Shown here one piece after another: positions 1-7,849 of a stretch of 64,000 nt of DNA (its first letter is position 1; each line of letters opens with the position of its first letter). Under the pieces are notes generated by a model that worked only from the letters and a program-made list of their open reading frames with translations, did not search any database and was not told where the DNA came from. The stretch is from Leeia speluncae (GTDB lineage: Bacteria > Pseudomonadota > Gammaproteobacteria > Burkholderiales > Leeiaceae). Made by a program: the position numbers and the translations under genes. The stretch is from contig NZ_JAJBZT010000001.1 in assembly GCF_020564625.1 (NCBI RefSeq), positions 186,001-250,000 on the forward strand, given 5' to 3'.

Positions 1-1566
1 GTCGCGGCAAGTGTCAGCGCACCAAAATACGCTATGTCTCCTATGCCTGTGATGCGGATGCAAGAGGTGCCAATGCCTAGTTTGGTTGAAAACACAGAAA
101 AATATCAGCATCAAGAAAAGCATGGCGTGATGCGCGTGCAAGATCAACCGGTTTCAACTTTTAGTATTGATGTCGACACCGGTGCTTATAGCAATGTGAG
201 GCGTTTTATTCAGCAAGGAGAATTGCCGCCTGCAGATGCCGTAAGAGTGGAAGAAATGGTGAACTACTTTCCCTACCAATATGCATTACCCGCTGCTACC
301 TCAAAAGAACAGTTCGTTCCTTTTGGTGTTCAAACAGAAATTGCGCCTGCGCCATGGAATGCCAAGCATCAATTACTCAAAATTGGGATTAAAGCCTCCG
401 ATGTGGCAAAAGAAACCATGCCGCCAGTGAACTTGGTGTTTCTAGTCGATGTATCTGGCTCGATGGAGTCACCAGACAAACTACCGTTATTGAAAAAAGC
501 GCTGAAGCTGCTAACGCACCAACTTCGCCCGCAAGATAGTATTTCCTTGGTTACCTATGCTAGCGGAACGAAAGTTGTATTGCGCCCAGGGCATACACCT
601 GCAGAAGTAAACCAAGCGATTGATGAGTTGGTGGCTGGCGGTGGAACCAATGGTGCATCTGGCATCGATTTGGCTTATAGCTTGGCCGAGAGCGCGTTTA
701 AGAAAGAGGGCATTAATCGCATTGTGTTAGCCACCGATGGAGACTTTAACGTGGGCGTGACCCGATTTGAAACACTAAAAGATAAAGTCGCAGAGAAAAG
801 AAAAAGTGGCATTTCCTTAACCACGCTTGGTTTTGGGCAAGGCAACTATAACGATCAACTCATGGAACAATTGGCCGATGCAGGAGATGGCCAGTACGCC
901 TATATCGATAACCTAAATGAAGCGCAAAAAGTTTTGGTCGACCAATTTACTTCGTCTATGGTGGTGGTCGCCAAAGATGTGAAATTGCAGTTAGAGTTTA
1001 ATCCTTCTGTCGTCAAAGAGTATCGCCAAATTGGTTTTGAAAATCGGGCATTAAAAGCAGAAGACTTCAAAAATGATCAGGTAGATGCGGGTGAAATCGG
1101 TGCCGGACACACGGTAACGGCGCTTTATGAAATTACCTTGGCAGAGGAGGCGGGAGATCTTCCTGAGTATCGTTACGATGCCAATAAAAAAGGTGCGACA
1201 ACAAACCGTGCACAAACCCCAAACGAGCTTGCCTATTTGAAACTTCGCTATAAATTACCGCAAGCATCTACTAGTAAAGAGGTTTCATTGCCGATAACAC
1301 GTGCATCCATGAAATCTGCTAGTTCTGCATCGACAGATTTTCAGTTTGCTGCCGCTGTTGCTGCCTTTGGTGATTATTTAGGTAATCAAGGCAAATACCT
1401 CAATCAAATGACGCTAACAGATATCGAGCAACTAGCAAATCGATCAAAAGGGGCAGATCCTTTTGGCTATCGTGCTGAATTTGTTCGCCTCGTCCATCTA
1501 AGCAAAGAGTTGACTGCGCGGGTATCAAAGCAAGAAAAAGTTGCAAAAACAATGATGGCTGAATAA
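1..1566 (+). CDS. VWA-domain protein, YfbK-like (5' end missing)
   Basis: The frame is open from the first base, so the true start and any signal peptide or lipobox lie left of the window; the first internal ATG is at 34. The sequence fits the YfbK-type family: an N-terminal VWA-associated region (FSIDVDTGAYSNVRRF, EEMVNYF), then a von Willebrand factor A domain with a MIDAS motif (DVSGSMESPDK, with the later TDGDFNVG), then a C-terminal DUF3520-like region ending near LANRSKGADPFGYRAEFV. Such proteins are usually exported and of unknown function. An ECF sigma factor gene follows 25 bases downstream and a one-span membrane protein gene after that, so the three probably form one transcription unit. 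Family call is firm, role unknown. Confidence 0.85.
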   Translation, partial: VAASVSAPKYAMSPMPVMRMQEVPMPSLVENTEKYQHQEKHGVMRVQDQPVSTFSIDVDTGAYSNVRRFIQQGELPPADAVRVEEMVNYFPYQYALPAATSKEQFVPFGVQTEIAPAPWNAKHQLLKIGIKASDVAKETMPPVNLVFLVDVSGSMESPDKLPLLKKALKLLTHQLRPQDSISLVTYASGTKVVLRPGHTPAEVNQAIDELVAGGGTNGASGIDLAYSLAESAFKKEGINRIVLATDGDFNVGVTRFETLKDKVAEKRKSGISLTTLGFGQGNYNDQLMEQLADAGDGQYAYIDNLNEAQKVLVDQFTSSMVVVAKDVKLQLEFNPSVVKEYRQIGFENRALKAEDFKNDQVDAGEIGAGHTVTALYEITLAEEAGDLPEYRYDANKKGATTNRAQTPNELAYLKLRYKLPQASTSKEVSLPITRASMKSASSASTDFQFAAAVAAFGDYLGNQGKYLNQMTLTDIEQLANRSKGADPFGYRAEFVRLVHLSKELTARVSKQEKVAKTMMAE

Positions 1567-1591
1567 AAAAGTTCGTCTATACTTACCGCCT

Positions 1592-2203
1592 ATGACGGAT
1601 CGATTAGACACTATCTCAGACGAATCCCTGATGTTGCGTTTCGCATCAGGGGATTCTGCAGCATTCTCCGAGTTATATCAGCGACATCGGCAGGGGCTTT
1701 ATGCCTTTTTGTCACGCCAAACCGGTAAAGTTTCTTGGTTAGACGACCTCTATCAAGATGTATGGATGGCGGTGACGAAAGCCAGATTTAGCTATAAGCC
1801 TGAAGCAATGTTTAAAACATGGCTTTACCAGATCGCCTACCATCGGATGATTGATTATCTTCGCCTGCACTTGCCATCGGGGCACTACACGTCTTTAGAT
1901 GCCGATACCGAGGGAATGGCCATTGCCGAGCAATTGGCAGAGGATGATCATACCTCTCCAGATCAGCAGCTGACACAAAAGCAGATATCTGGACAGCTGC
2001 TAAAAGCAATAGATAATTTGCCAATGGATCAACGAGAGGCTTTCTTGTTACGCGAGCATGGCGAAATGTCGATAGAACAAATTGCAAAGATTACTGGTGT
2101 ACTTCCAGAAACGGCCAAAAGCCGTTTACGTTATGCGGTCGCCAAATTGAAACAAGTGATGATCAGTAGTGTCAGAAGTAAAGAGGAGGATCGATGCCTA
2201 TGA
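1592..2203 (+). CDS. ECF-type sigma-70 family RNA polymerase sigma factor
   Basis: A 203-residue sigma factor of the extracytoplasmic-function class. Region 2 is visible in residues about 15-85 (SAAFSELYQRHRQGLYAFL, then WLDDLYQDVWMAV and FKTWLYQIAYHRMIDYLR, the core-binding and -10 recognition helices). Region 4 is at about 135-190 (LDNLP-type start, QREAFLLREHGEMSIEQIA, then a helix-turn-helix with ETAKSRLRYAVAKLK). There is no region 1 or 3, as expected for ECF factors. It lies between the VWA gene and a membrane protein gene, overlapping the latter by 10 bases, which suggests translational coupling and a sigma/anti-sigma relation. Target promoters are unknown. Confidence 0.9.
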   Translation: MTDRLDTISDESLMLRFASGDSAAFSELYQRHRQGLYAFLSRQTGKVSWLDDLYQDVWMAVTKARFSYKPEAMFKTWLYQIAYHRMIDYLRLHLPSGHYTSLDADTEGMAIAEQLAEDDHTSPDQQLTQKQISGQLLKAIDNLPMDQREAFLLREHGEMSIEQIAKITGVLPETAKSRLRYAVAKLKQVMISSVRSKEEDRCL

Positions 2204-3177
2204 ATAACGATACGGATTTTCGCCGTGACGAAGCATTGGTGTCTTCTGCTTATCACCAAATCGAATTGCCAAGTCCGCCAAATGCGTTGGATGAAAAAAT
2301 TTTATTGGCAGTAAATACCGAATTACAAAAAAATCGGTTAATACCACCAAGAAACAAATTACCTAGTTTGATTGGATCTTTGTCCATTGCCGCTTCTTTG
2401 GTGTTGGCGGTTGGCGTTGGCCTCATGCTAAAAATGAACCAAGCAAATGAAGCGGCAGTATTAATGCCTGAGGAAGTACAGGCTATAAAAGATGCGGAAG
2501 CGAGAAAGCAGCAGGAAGAGGCCGCCAAGCACGCTAAAGCTCGGTTAGCCAAGCCGCAATCAATAGCCAATGCTGATTTTGCAGAAGCCTCTCCACAAGC
2601 TGAGCAAAGCCCGGTGCCTCCTTCAAAAGAAGCGAGCCAAGGGGCGCCAACGGCGGATGAACTAAATAAAGTAGCGAATCCATCCACGATGCAAATGGAG
2701 CCAAGATTGGCAAAGGTTCCGCCACCATCGGCCTCTACACCTAGTGTTGTCGCGAAAGCGGTCGTACCAAGCCCTGTATCTGAATCTGCGGTAGTCACAG
2801 CAGATGCGGCAACGCCCAAAGAAACAAAAGTAGATAACAGAAGTGCTGCAGCGTCAGCTGCTGTATTGGCAGACAAAGCCCCGGTTGATAAACCGCAGGC
2901 AGCAAATGCTTCTGATGCTGCGAAGAAAATGGCGGCCAAAAATGAAGTTGTGCCAGCAATAGAGGCTGCGCCTGTAGCTGCCGCCGCCCCTGCGCCTACA
3001 GTCGTAGCAAAAGAGGTGGCGAAGCCAAAGATGGAAATTAAAGCCAAAACCGCAACTGAGTGGTTAAGCGAAATTCGCCAACTCAAACGAAACGGGCAAG
3101 AGAAAAAAGCAGACCAAGAGCTAGGTAGATTCAAGGCATTTTATCCAGAAGAATCTATCCCGGCAGATCTTCAATAA
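2194..3177 (+). CDS. One-span membrane protein, putative anti-sigma partner
   Basis: A 327-residue protein not assigned to a named family. Residues 1-48 look cytoplasmic, 49-70 form one hydrophobic segment (LIGSLSIAASLVLAVGVGLML), and the rest would be periplasmic: a long Ala/Pro/Lys-rich low-complexity stretch (about 90-280) and a C-terminal segment with a TPR-like pattern (EWLSEIRQLKRNGQEKKAD, FKAFYPEE). The start overlaps the sigma factor gene by 10 bases and has a GAGGAGG ribosome binding site; ATG at 2200 is an alternative. Position and topology fit an anti-sigma factor, but no zinc-binding anti-sigma motif (HxxxCxxC) is present, so that role is inference. Confidence 0.65.
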   Translation: MPMNNDTDFRRDEALVSSAYHQIELPSPPNALDEKILLAVNTELQKNRLIPPRNKLPSLIGSLSIAASLVLAVGVGLMLKMNQANEAAVLMPEEVQAIKDAEARKQQEEAAKHAKARLAKPQSIANADFAEASPQAEQSPVPPSKEASQGAPTADELNKVANPSTMQMEPRLAKVPPPSASTPSVVAKAVVPSPVSESAVVTADAATPKETKVDNRSAAASAAVLADKAPVDKPQAANASDAAKKMAAKNEVVPAIEAAPVAAAAPAPTVVAKEVAKPKMEIKAKTATEWLSEIRQLKRNGQEKKADQELGRFKAFYPEESIPADLQ

Positions 3178-3418
3178 TGTTTTTATGCGCTTTACATTTC
3201 TTTGAACCAAACTTTGATGAGAATCAATATCAAGTAAGACCAATTGCTTTACAAAGCAAACTATTCGCACATTAACTTTTGCTGACGAGTGTTGATTGGT
3301 TCTGATTGGCAGGTAAGCGGTTGCTACTTCTTACTTGCCACTTATCATGTAACTAAAGTGGACGATCATCCATTCTCCAAACGCCGTTAGCAGCTAAGCA
3401 TAGATGGGGTAGTTTGGT
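3178..3418. other. Intergenic region without a visible gene
   Basis: About 240 bases between the membrane protein gene and the bacteriohemerythrin gene. No convincing terminator hairpin or coding frame was seen; it presumably holds the hemerythrin promoter, but no hexamer pair stands out enough to call. Confidence 0.5.
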
Positions 3419-3889
3419 ATGGCTTTCTTGGAATGGACATCAGAGTTAAACACCGGCATTGACGTCATTGATAACCAACACCGTAGAATCGTTGATTACA
3501 TTAATCAACTAGATCAGGCAAAAGCGCAAAATGATAAAGCGCTCGTTGCCGAGGTGATCGACTCTACAATTGATTACACCATGTCCCACTTCGCATTTGA
3601 AGAAGCCTTAATTGAAGATGCAGGCTACCCTTTTGCAGGTCCTCACAAAAAAGTGCACGAACTCTTTATTAAGCGAGTAACCCGCCTACAAGAACGTTTC
3701 AATAAAGGTGAGGATATAGCTGAAGAGCTGCACAACTTGCTTTCTAGATGGTTATTTAGTCATATCCGTAGTGATGACTTTGCCTACGTCGATTCAGTTC
3801 GCAAAAGCATGCAAAATCTATTGTCCCAAACTCAGCCAGAAGGTTGGTTTACCAAAGCTGTTGGACGCTTTTTTAGAAAAGCCTACTAA
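3419..3889 (+). CDS. Bacteriohemerythrin
   Basis: A 156-residue single-domain hemerythrin, the four-helix-bundle protein that binds O2 at a non-heme di-iron site. All expected ligands are visible: H21 (DNQH), H57 and E61 (SHFAFEE), H76 and H80 (PHKKVHE), H115 and D120 (HIRSDDFAY). Length is close to that of the stand-alone family, with a C-terminal tail of about 30 residues beyond the bundle. There is no fused chemotaxis or cyclase domain, so it is a free cytoplasmic oxygen carrier or sensor. It appears monocistronic. In aquatic proteobacteria such proteins are linked to oxygen supply or microaerobic life; here that is family knowledge only. Confidence 0.93.
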   Translation: MAFLEWTSELNTGIDVIDNQHRRIVDYINQLDQAKAQNDKALVAEVIDSTIDYTMSHFAFEEALIEDAGYPFAGPHKKVHELFIKRVTRLQERFNKGEDIAEELHNLLSRWLFSHIRSDDFAYVDSVRKSMQNLLSQTQPEGWFTKAVGRFFRKAY

Positions 3890-4011
3890 CCAACGGTTAA
3901 AAACGCGACATCCCTGAATGTGCTTCGGACATTCATCTTAGATATGACTGCACATCCTTACCATATTGTGGGAGGATGTGTTTTCTTTCTCATTTACGCT
4001 GGCATTTTTTC

Positions 4012-4782
4012 ATGACGACCATTTTTACAAGACACCCTGCAGCCAATCTGTCTGGCTTTGAAATTACCTTCGTTAGCCGCGAAACGCCAAATGTGGAATT
4101 AGCGATGTCCCAGCACAATGCTTACGGAGAGACGCTAAAGCAGTTTGGACATGAAGTTGTCGTGCTACCTGCTTTAGAAGAATTGCCAGATAGTATTTTT
4201 GTAGAAGATGTCGCGGTTTTATTTCCAGAAGTGACTGTGCTCACACGTCCCGGCGCACTTAGCCGTCAACCGGAAGTTAAACATATTTCTGAATCCCTAT
4301 CTGCTTTGAAGAAACCGATTGTTAGTATTGAGGCGCCAGGTACACTAGAAGGTGGAGATGTCTTACGAATTGATAAGCTTGTTTTTGTCGGTGTGACCTC
4401 TCGTACCAATGAAGAGGGAATCAATCAGTTATCAAATATTCTCGCAACCTATGAATACACGGTCATTCCTGTGGAGGTTACGGGTTGCCTGCATTTAAAA
4501 ACAGGTGTCACCGCGTTAGATGATGAAACTGTATTGGTAAACCCAGAGTGGTTAGATACCTCTGCATTTGCAGGCTTCGATCAAATTGACGTCGAAGAAG
4601 ACGAGCCTTGGGCGGCTAACGTACTAAAAGTAGGTGATCAGATTTTTATGAATGCAGCGAGCCCGAAGACGCAAGCAATCTTAAAAGAAGAGGGCTACAA
4701 AGTGCATAGTATCGATATTAGCGAATTCATGAAAATGGAAGCCGGTCTAACTTGCATGAGCTTAGTGCAGCCAATTCGCTAA
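4012..4782 (+). CDS. Dimethylarginine dimethylaminohydrolase (DDAH) family enzyme
   Basis: A 256-residue guanidino-group-modifying enzyme fold protein. The family hydrolyses N-omega-methylated arginines to citrulline and methylamines. Catalytic features are in the expected places: acidic motif EGGDVL, H161 in CLHLKTG, and nucleophile C248 in GLTCMSL near the C-terminus; SIFVEDVAVL is also typical. I chose ATG at 4012 because family members start just before the first strand (IFTRHPAAN); an in-frame ATG at 3976 would abut a GGAGG directly and add 12 atypical residues. Neither start has a good ribosome binding site. A related hydrolase such as an arginine deiminase-like enzyme is less likely given the length. 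Confidence 0.85.
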   Translation: MTTIFTRHPAANLSGFEITFVSRETPNVELAMSQHNAYGETLKQFGHEVVVLPALEELPDSIFVEDVAVLFPEVTVLTRPGALSRQPEVKHISESLSALKKPIVSIEAPGTLEGGDVLRIDKLVFVGVTSRTNEEGINQLSNILATYEYTVIPVEVTGCLHLKTGVTALDDETVLVNPEWLDTSAFAGFDQIDVEEDEPWAANVLKVGDQIFMNAASPKTQAILKEEGYKVHSIDISEFMKMEAGLTCMSLVQPIR

Positions 4783-4934
4783 AAGCCAATATCTAAGCAG
4801 GGTTATCTATCTACTTTACATAGTAATATTTGTTTTATCTCAAGATGCAAATCGGGTGATAATAGCTTTTTTTAGCTTGCAAACTACAAGACTCAAAGCG
4901 GAGATAGCTGCGAAGGGTCTTGAGAGACATTACT

Positions 4935-5951
4935 ATGCCAATCTTTGATACCACACGCTTCAAATGGCCCTTTGATGGATTCATTTCTTCCATGCTCGGG
5001 GCCATTTTGCTCGCGCTATTTATTCCATCTGTTGGTGCTAGCCACGGACCTTTGCATTTAGATATCGTCACCGCTTGGGGTGTCGCGTTGGTCTTTTTTC
5101 TTAATGGTGCATTGTTACCAACAGAAAAGCTGAAAGCAGGCTTTAAGAACTACCGATTGCATCTATTGGTGCAAAGTAGTACGTATATCTTATTTCCAAT
5201 TCTAGGGCTTCTAATTGGCTTCTTGCTAAAGAATTGGTTAGATACTAGTTTGGTATTGGGTATCGTTTATCTGTGTGCGTTATCGTCCACGGTATCGTCT
5301 TCTGTCACCATGACGACCATTGCAAAAGGCAATGTCACAGGGGCGATATTTAATGCCACATTGTCTACTTTGCTGGGTATGTTGCTAACCCCGTTATTGG
5401 TTAGCTTCTATGCTAGCAAAGGGGCTGCAGGTAGCTTTTCATTTGCCAATGCGATCATTGCCATTGCGATTCAATTGCTTTTACCTTTTATTGTTGGCCA
5501 TCTACTGAGAAAGTGGCTATTACCCTTTTTGAAAAAGGGAATGAAAGTTGTTAATAAAGTAGATAAAACAGTGATTGTGCTGATTGTATTTAATGCCTTT
5601 TGTGACTCCACGCTTTCTGGCTTATGGCATCAGCAGGGCATTAGCTTACTGATTCAAGCGCTAGTCGTTGCTGCAATCCTGCTGCTGCTGGTGTTAACCA
5701 TTACCGCAAAGCTCTCACGAGTAATGGGCTTCTCATTAGAAGATGAAATTGCAGCAGTGTTTTGTGGTTCTAAAAAGAGTGTGGCAAATGGTGTGCCGAT
5801 GGCCAAAATGTTATTTGGCAGTAGCGTTCCATTAGGACCAATCGTATTGCCAATTATGATTTATCACCAATTGCAGCTTATTATTTGTGCAATTTTGGCA
5901 AGAAAGTATGCACAGAAAGTCGAATTATTAAATTCTTTAGAGAAATCTTAA
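4935..5951 (+). CDS. Bile acid:sodium symporter family membrane protein
   Basis: A 338-residue polytopic protein with about nine or ten hydrophobic segments from residue 14 onward (for example GAILLALFIPSVGA and LLVQSSTYILFPILGLLIGF). The Ser/Thr-rich stretch CALSSTVSSSVTMTTIAKGNVTGA and the later FCGSKKSVANGVPMAKMLFG match the SBF-like (SLC10A7-type) branch of the BASS superfamily, whose members move organic anions with Na+; the real substrate is unknown. I chose the ATG at 4935 over an upstream TTG at 4920, whose spacing to a ribosome binding site is poor. It stands alone and no substrate-related gene is adjacent, though the DDAH gene lies upstream on the same strand. Confidence 0.85.
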   Translation: MPIFDTTRFKWPFDGFISSMLGAILLALFIPSVGASHGPLHLDIVTAWGVALVFFLNGALLPTEKLKAGFKNYRLHLLVQSSTYILFPILGLLIGFLLKNWLDTSLVLGIVYLCALSSTVSSSVTMTTIAKGNVTGAIFNATLSTLLGMLLTPLLVSFYASKGAAGSFSFANAIIAIAIQLLLPFIVGHLLRKWLLPFLKKGMKVVNKVDKTVIVLIVFNAFCDSTLSGLWHQQGISLLIQALVVAAILLLLVLTITAKLSRVMGFSLEDEIAAVFCGSKKSVANGVPMAKMLFGSSVPLGPIVLPIMIYHQLQLIICAILARKYAQKVELLNSLEKS

Positions 5952-5959
5952 TAAAAGAC

Positions 5960-5988
5960 TAGACAAGACTAGGGAGTGCTGACATAAT
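5960..5988 (+). promoter_or_regulatory. Sigma-70 promoter of tRNA-Leu
   Basis: TAGACA (5960-5965), a 17-base spacer, then CATAAT (5983-5988): one mismatch in each hexamer against TTGACA/TATAAT. The predicted transcript starts about 7 bases before the mature tRNA 5' end. Confidence 0.6.
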
Positions 5989-6001
5989 TCCAAGTCTTGG
6001 G

Positions 6002-6086
6002 GCGACTGTGGTGAAATAGGTAGACACAAGGGACTTAAAATCCCTCGGCGCAAGCCGTGCCGGTTCGATTCCGGCCAGTCGCACCA
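6002..6086 (+). tRNA. tRNA-Leu (anticodon UAA)
   Basis: An 85-base class II tRNA with encoded CCA. The acceptor stem GCGACTG pairs with CAGTCGC at 6076-6082, followed by discriminator A and CCA. The D arm contains GGTAGACAC, the anticodon stem AGGGA/TCCCT encloses the loop CTTAAAA with anticodon TAA at 6036-6038, a long variable arm (CGGCGCAAGCCG) marks a leucine-type tRNA, and the T arm is CCGGTTCGATTCCGG. It reads UUA, and UUG by wobble. A promoter lies directly upstream and a terminator directly downstream, so it is a single-tRNA unit. Confidence 0.97.
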
Positions 6087-6099
6087 AAAATATAAAATT

Positions 6100-6132
6100 A
6101 AGGACATAGAATATTCTCTAGTCCTTTTTTTT
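6100..6132 (+). terminator. Rho-independent terminator after tRNA-Leu
   Basis: AAGGAC (6100-6105) pairs with GTCCTT (6121-6126), enclosing the 10-base palindrome AGAATATTCT, and runs into eight T residues. Confidence 0.8.
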
Positions 6133-6377
6133 CGTCTGTAGTTTCCCTCTAGCTTCTTCCGACTTTCTTCTTGTTTTTGATGTGCACAGCACAATCCTTC
6201 AGTAATATAAATTATCGTATTTCAATCGTTCGTCCACTTCCTGCATTCGCTTTCATATTGGCTTGATAATTAAATAAGCAATTAATACTGATTGTGCTAT
6301 ACCTAAAGCATAAATAATTAATTGCCTTTCCTCTCTTGTGATTTTTGAGGAACAGGTTTGCAAAATGGGGGCTATGT

Positions 6378-7769
6378 GTGGCCAATCAACATCATGAATT
6401 AATTCGTGCGATCTTAAGTGCAGGGGCAACACTCGGTTTGGGTGTGGTTTGCCAGTCGCTAAATGGCGAATTACTTGGCACAAACTCATTAGCTAATGAA
6501 TGGTTCAATCAGCATATCAATGCATTATGTGGAATATCTGAATGCGAAACAGGGCTGGTCATTACTGATGAGCTTGGGCGGTCATTAGATAAAAGCATAC
6601 TGCCTAGTGTTAGGTGTCGCCGGCAATTGCAAGATCAACCCGGTAAATTGATTGCAATCATTGATGATGGCGCCACGCCATTTTGGTATGAGATTACGGC
6701 GAGCCTGAGAGAGCTTGCAGATGAAAAATGTTCTCGAATTGTTGTTTTAACGATTCGCCCAGTGACGCCGCTAGTAGCAGAAAATACTCGCTTACATGGC
6801 AGTCATTTGCTCGCGATGGCTTCTACAGATGCTGTTTTGTTGTTAGATGGTAATGGTATGGTGTGCATTGCCAATCCTGCATGCGATAGATTATTTTGGC
6901 AGCCATCCCCAACCATGCTTGGTATTCACCTTGCTGAGCTGTGGCCAGATAAGCAAGGCTGGCCTGCTGTCGAAAGTAGCATTCTGTTGACACTAGAAGG
7001 TACCCCTCAGCATCTAGTGACTTGGAGCGAAATAGGGCGTCTAGGTTGGCGCTGTATTGATATTCGAATGGCACCGTCTTTTAATATGCTGGGTGAAATA
7101 GATGGTGTGCTTATTTCGATTCGGGATATTAGTGAATCCACTCAAAAATTAAGAATGATGGCTCAGATTCAATCCATGACGAAAATAGGAACGTGGATGT
7201 TGTTCCCATCTCTTGATAATGGTTACTGGGATGAAATGTCCTATCAGCTTCATGGCTTAGATGCTGACAGTATCGTTCCTTCGTTGGTATGTGCCGATTT
7301 GTTTTATGAGAAATTGAATGCAGATGCATATTGCCAAGCGGTGAAAAGATGTTTTGCAGATGGCACGCCGTTTAGTTTAGATTTAAGACTAATCCAGCAC
7401 GTGGTAGAGGGGCATTGGTTGCGTGTAACTGGCACCGCGGAATGGCGTGATGGCAAGGTTCAAAAGGTGATCGGCACTTTCCAAGAGATTACCGATCTTC
7501 GTTCACAGAATGAGCAATTATCACTGGCAGCTATTTTGTTTGAAACGATTAGTGATCCTGTTGCAATTGCCGATGCAGATCAAATGATTGTAGCGGTGAA
7601 TCCTTGCTTTGAAAGGGAAACAGGGTTGAGTGCAGATGATATTTTGGGCCGAATGATTGAAGAAGTGTCACAAGCTATTGTGGCGAAAAAACCAATGTTG
7701 TCTAGACCGAAGATCCGGGCAGTAAATGATGCTAAAGGACGTTTAGCGCATCATATTGTGGTTTGGTAA
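6378..7769 (+). CDS. Multi-PAS sensor protein without output domain
   Basis: About 463 residues made almost only of PAS modules. A degenerate first module is near residues 10-110, a second at about 140-255 (DAVLLLDGNGMVCIANPACDRLF ending in LISIRDISEST), a third PAS_3-like one at about 275-385 (YWDEMSYQLHGLDAD, WLRVTGTAEW, GTFQEITDLRSQNEQL), and a fourth begins near 390 (FETISDPVAIADADQMIVAVNPCFERETGLSADDILGR) but stops inside its core. Such arrays normally feed a GGDEF/EAL, kinase or chemotaxis domain; none follows, and the next feature is a terminator. It is either a decayed cyclase gene or a sensor acting through a partner. The start is uncertain: GTG 6378 was chosen; TTG 6345 lacks a ribosome binding site. 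Confidence 0.7.
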   Translation: MANQHHELIRAILSAGATLGLGVVCQSLNGELLGTNSLANEWFNQHINALCGISECETGLVITDELGRSLDKSILPSVRCRRQLQDQPGKLIAIIDDGATPFWYEITASLRELADEKCSRIVVLTIRPVTPLVAENTRLHGSHLLAMASTDAVLLLDGNGMVCIANPACDRLFWQPSPTMLGIHLAELWPDKQGWPAVESSILLTLEGTPQHLVTWSEIGRLGWRCIDIRMAPSFNMLGEIDGVLISIRDISESTQKLRMMAQIQSMTKIGTWMLFPSLDNGYWDEMSYQLHGLDADSIVPSLVCADLFYEKLNADAYCQAVKRCFADGTPFSLDLRLIQHVVEGHWLRVTGTAEWRDGKVQKVIGTFQEITDLRSQNEQLSLAAILFETISDPVAIADADQMIVAVNPCFERETGLSADDILGRMIEEVSQAIVAKKPMLSRPKIRAVNDAKGRLAHHIVVW

Positions 7770-7794
7770 TAACGCCTGCTCTTTTTAGTAAAAA

Positions 7795-7828
7795 CAAAAA
7801 GGGGATCGATATTCGATCCCCTTTTTTA
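7795..7828. terminator. Bidirectional terminator between the PAS gene and rne
   Basis: GGGGATCGA (7801-7809), loop TAT, TCGATCCCC (7813-7821): a perfect 9-bp stem flanked by an A run on the left and a T run on the right, so it can serve both converging genes. Confidence 0.9.
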
Positions 7829-7849
7829 TTGCCATAGCATCTGAATAGA

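Noticed and set aside
2253-3134. A 293-codon minus-strand frame opposite the membrane protein gene
   Set aside because: It is the antisense of an Ala/Lys-rich gene; composition is Ala/Ser/Thr-rich noise, with no family resemblance and full overlap with a well-placed gene.
3914-3944. GAATGT/ACATTC hairpin after the hemerythrin gene as a terminator
   Set aside because: Short stem and no T run; not strong enough to list.
5937-6194. An 85-codon minus-strand frame across the tRNA
   Set aside because: It runs antisense through tRNA-Leu and its terminator; not a plausible gene.
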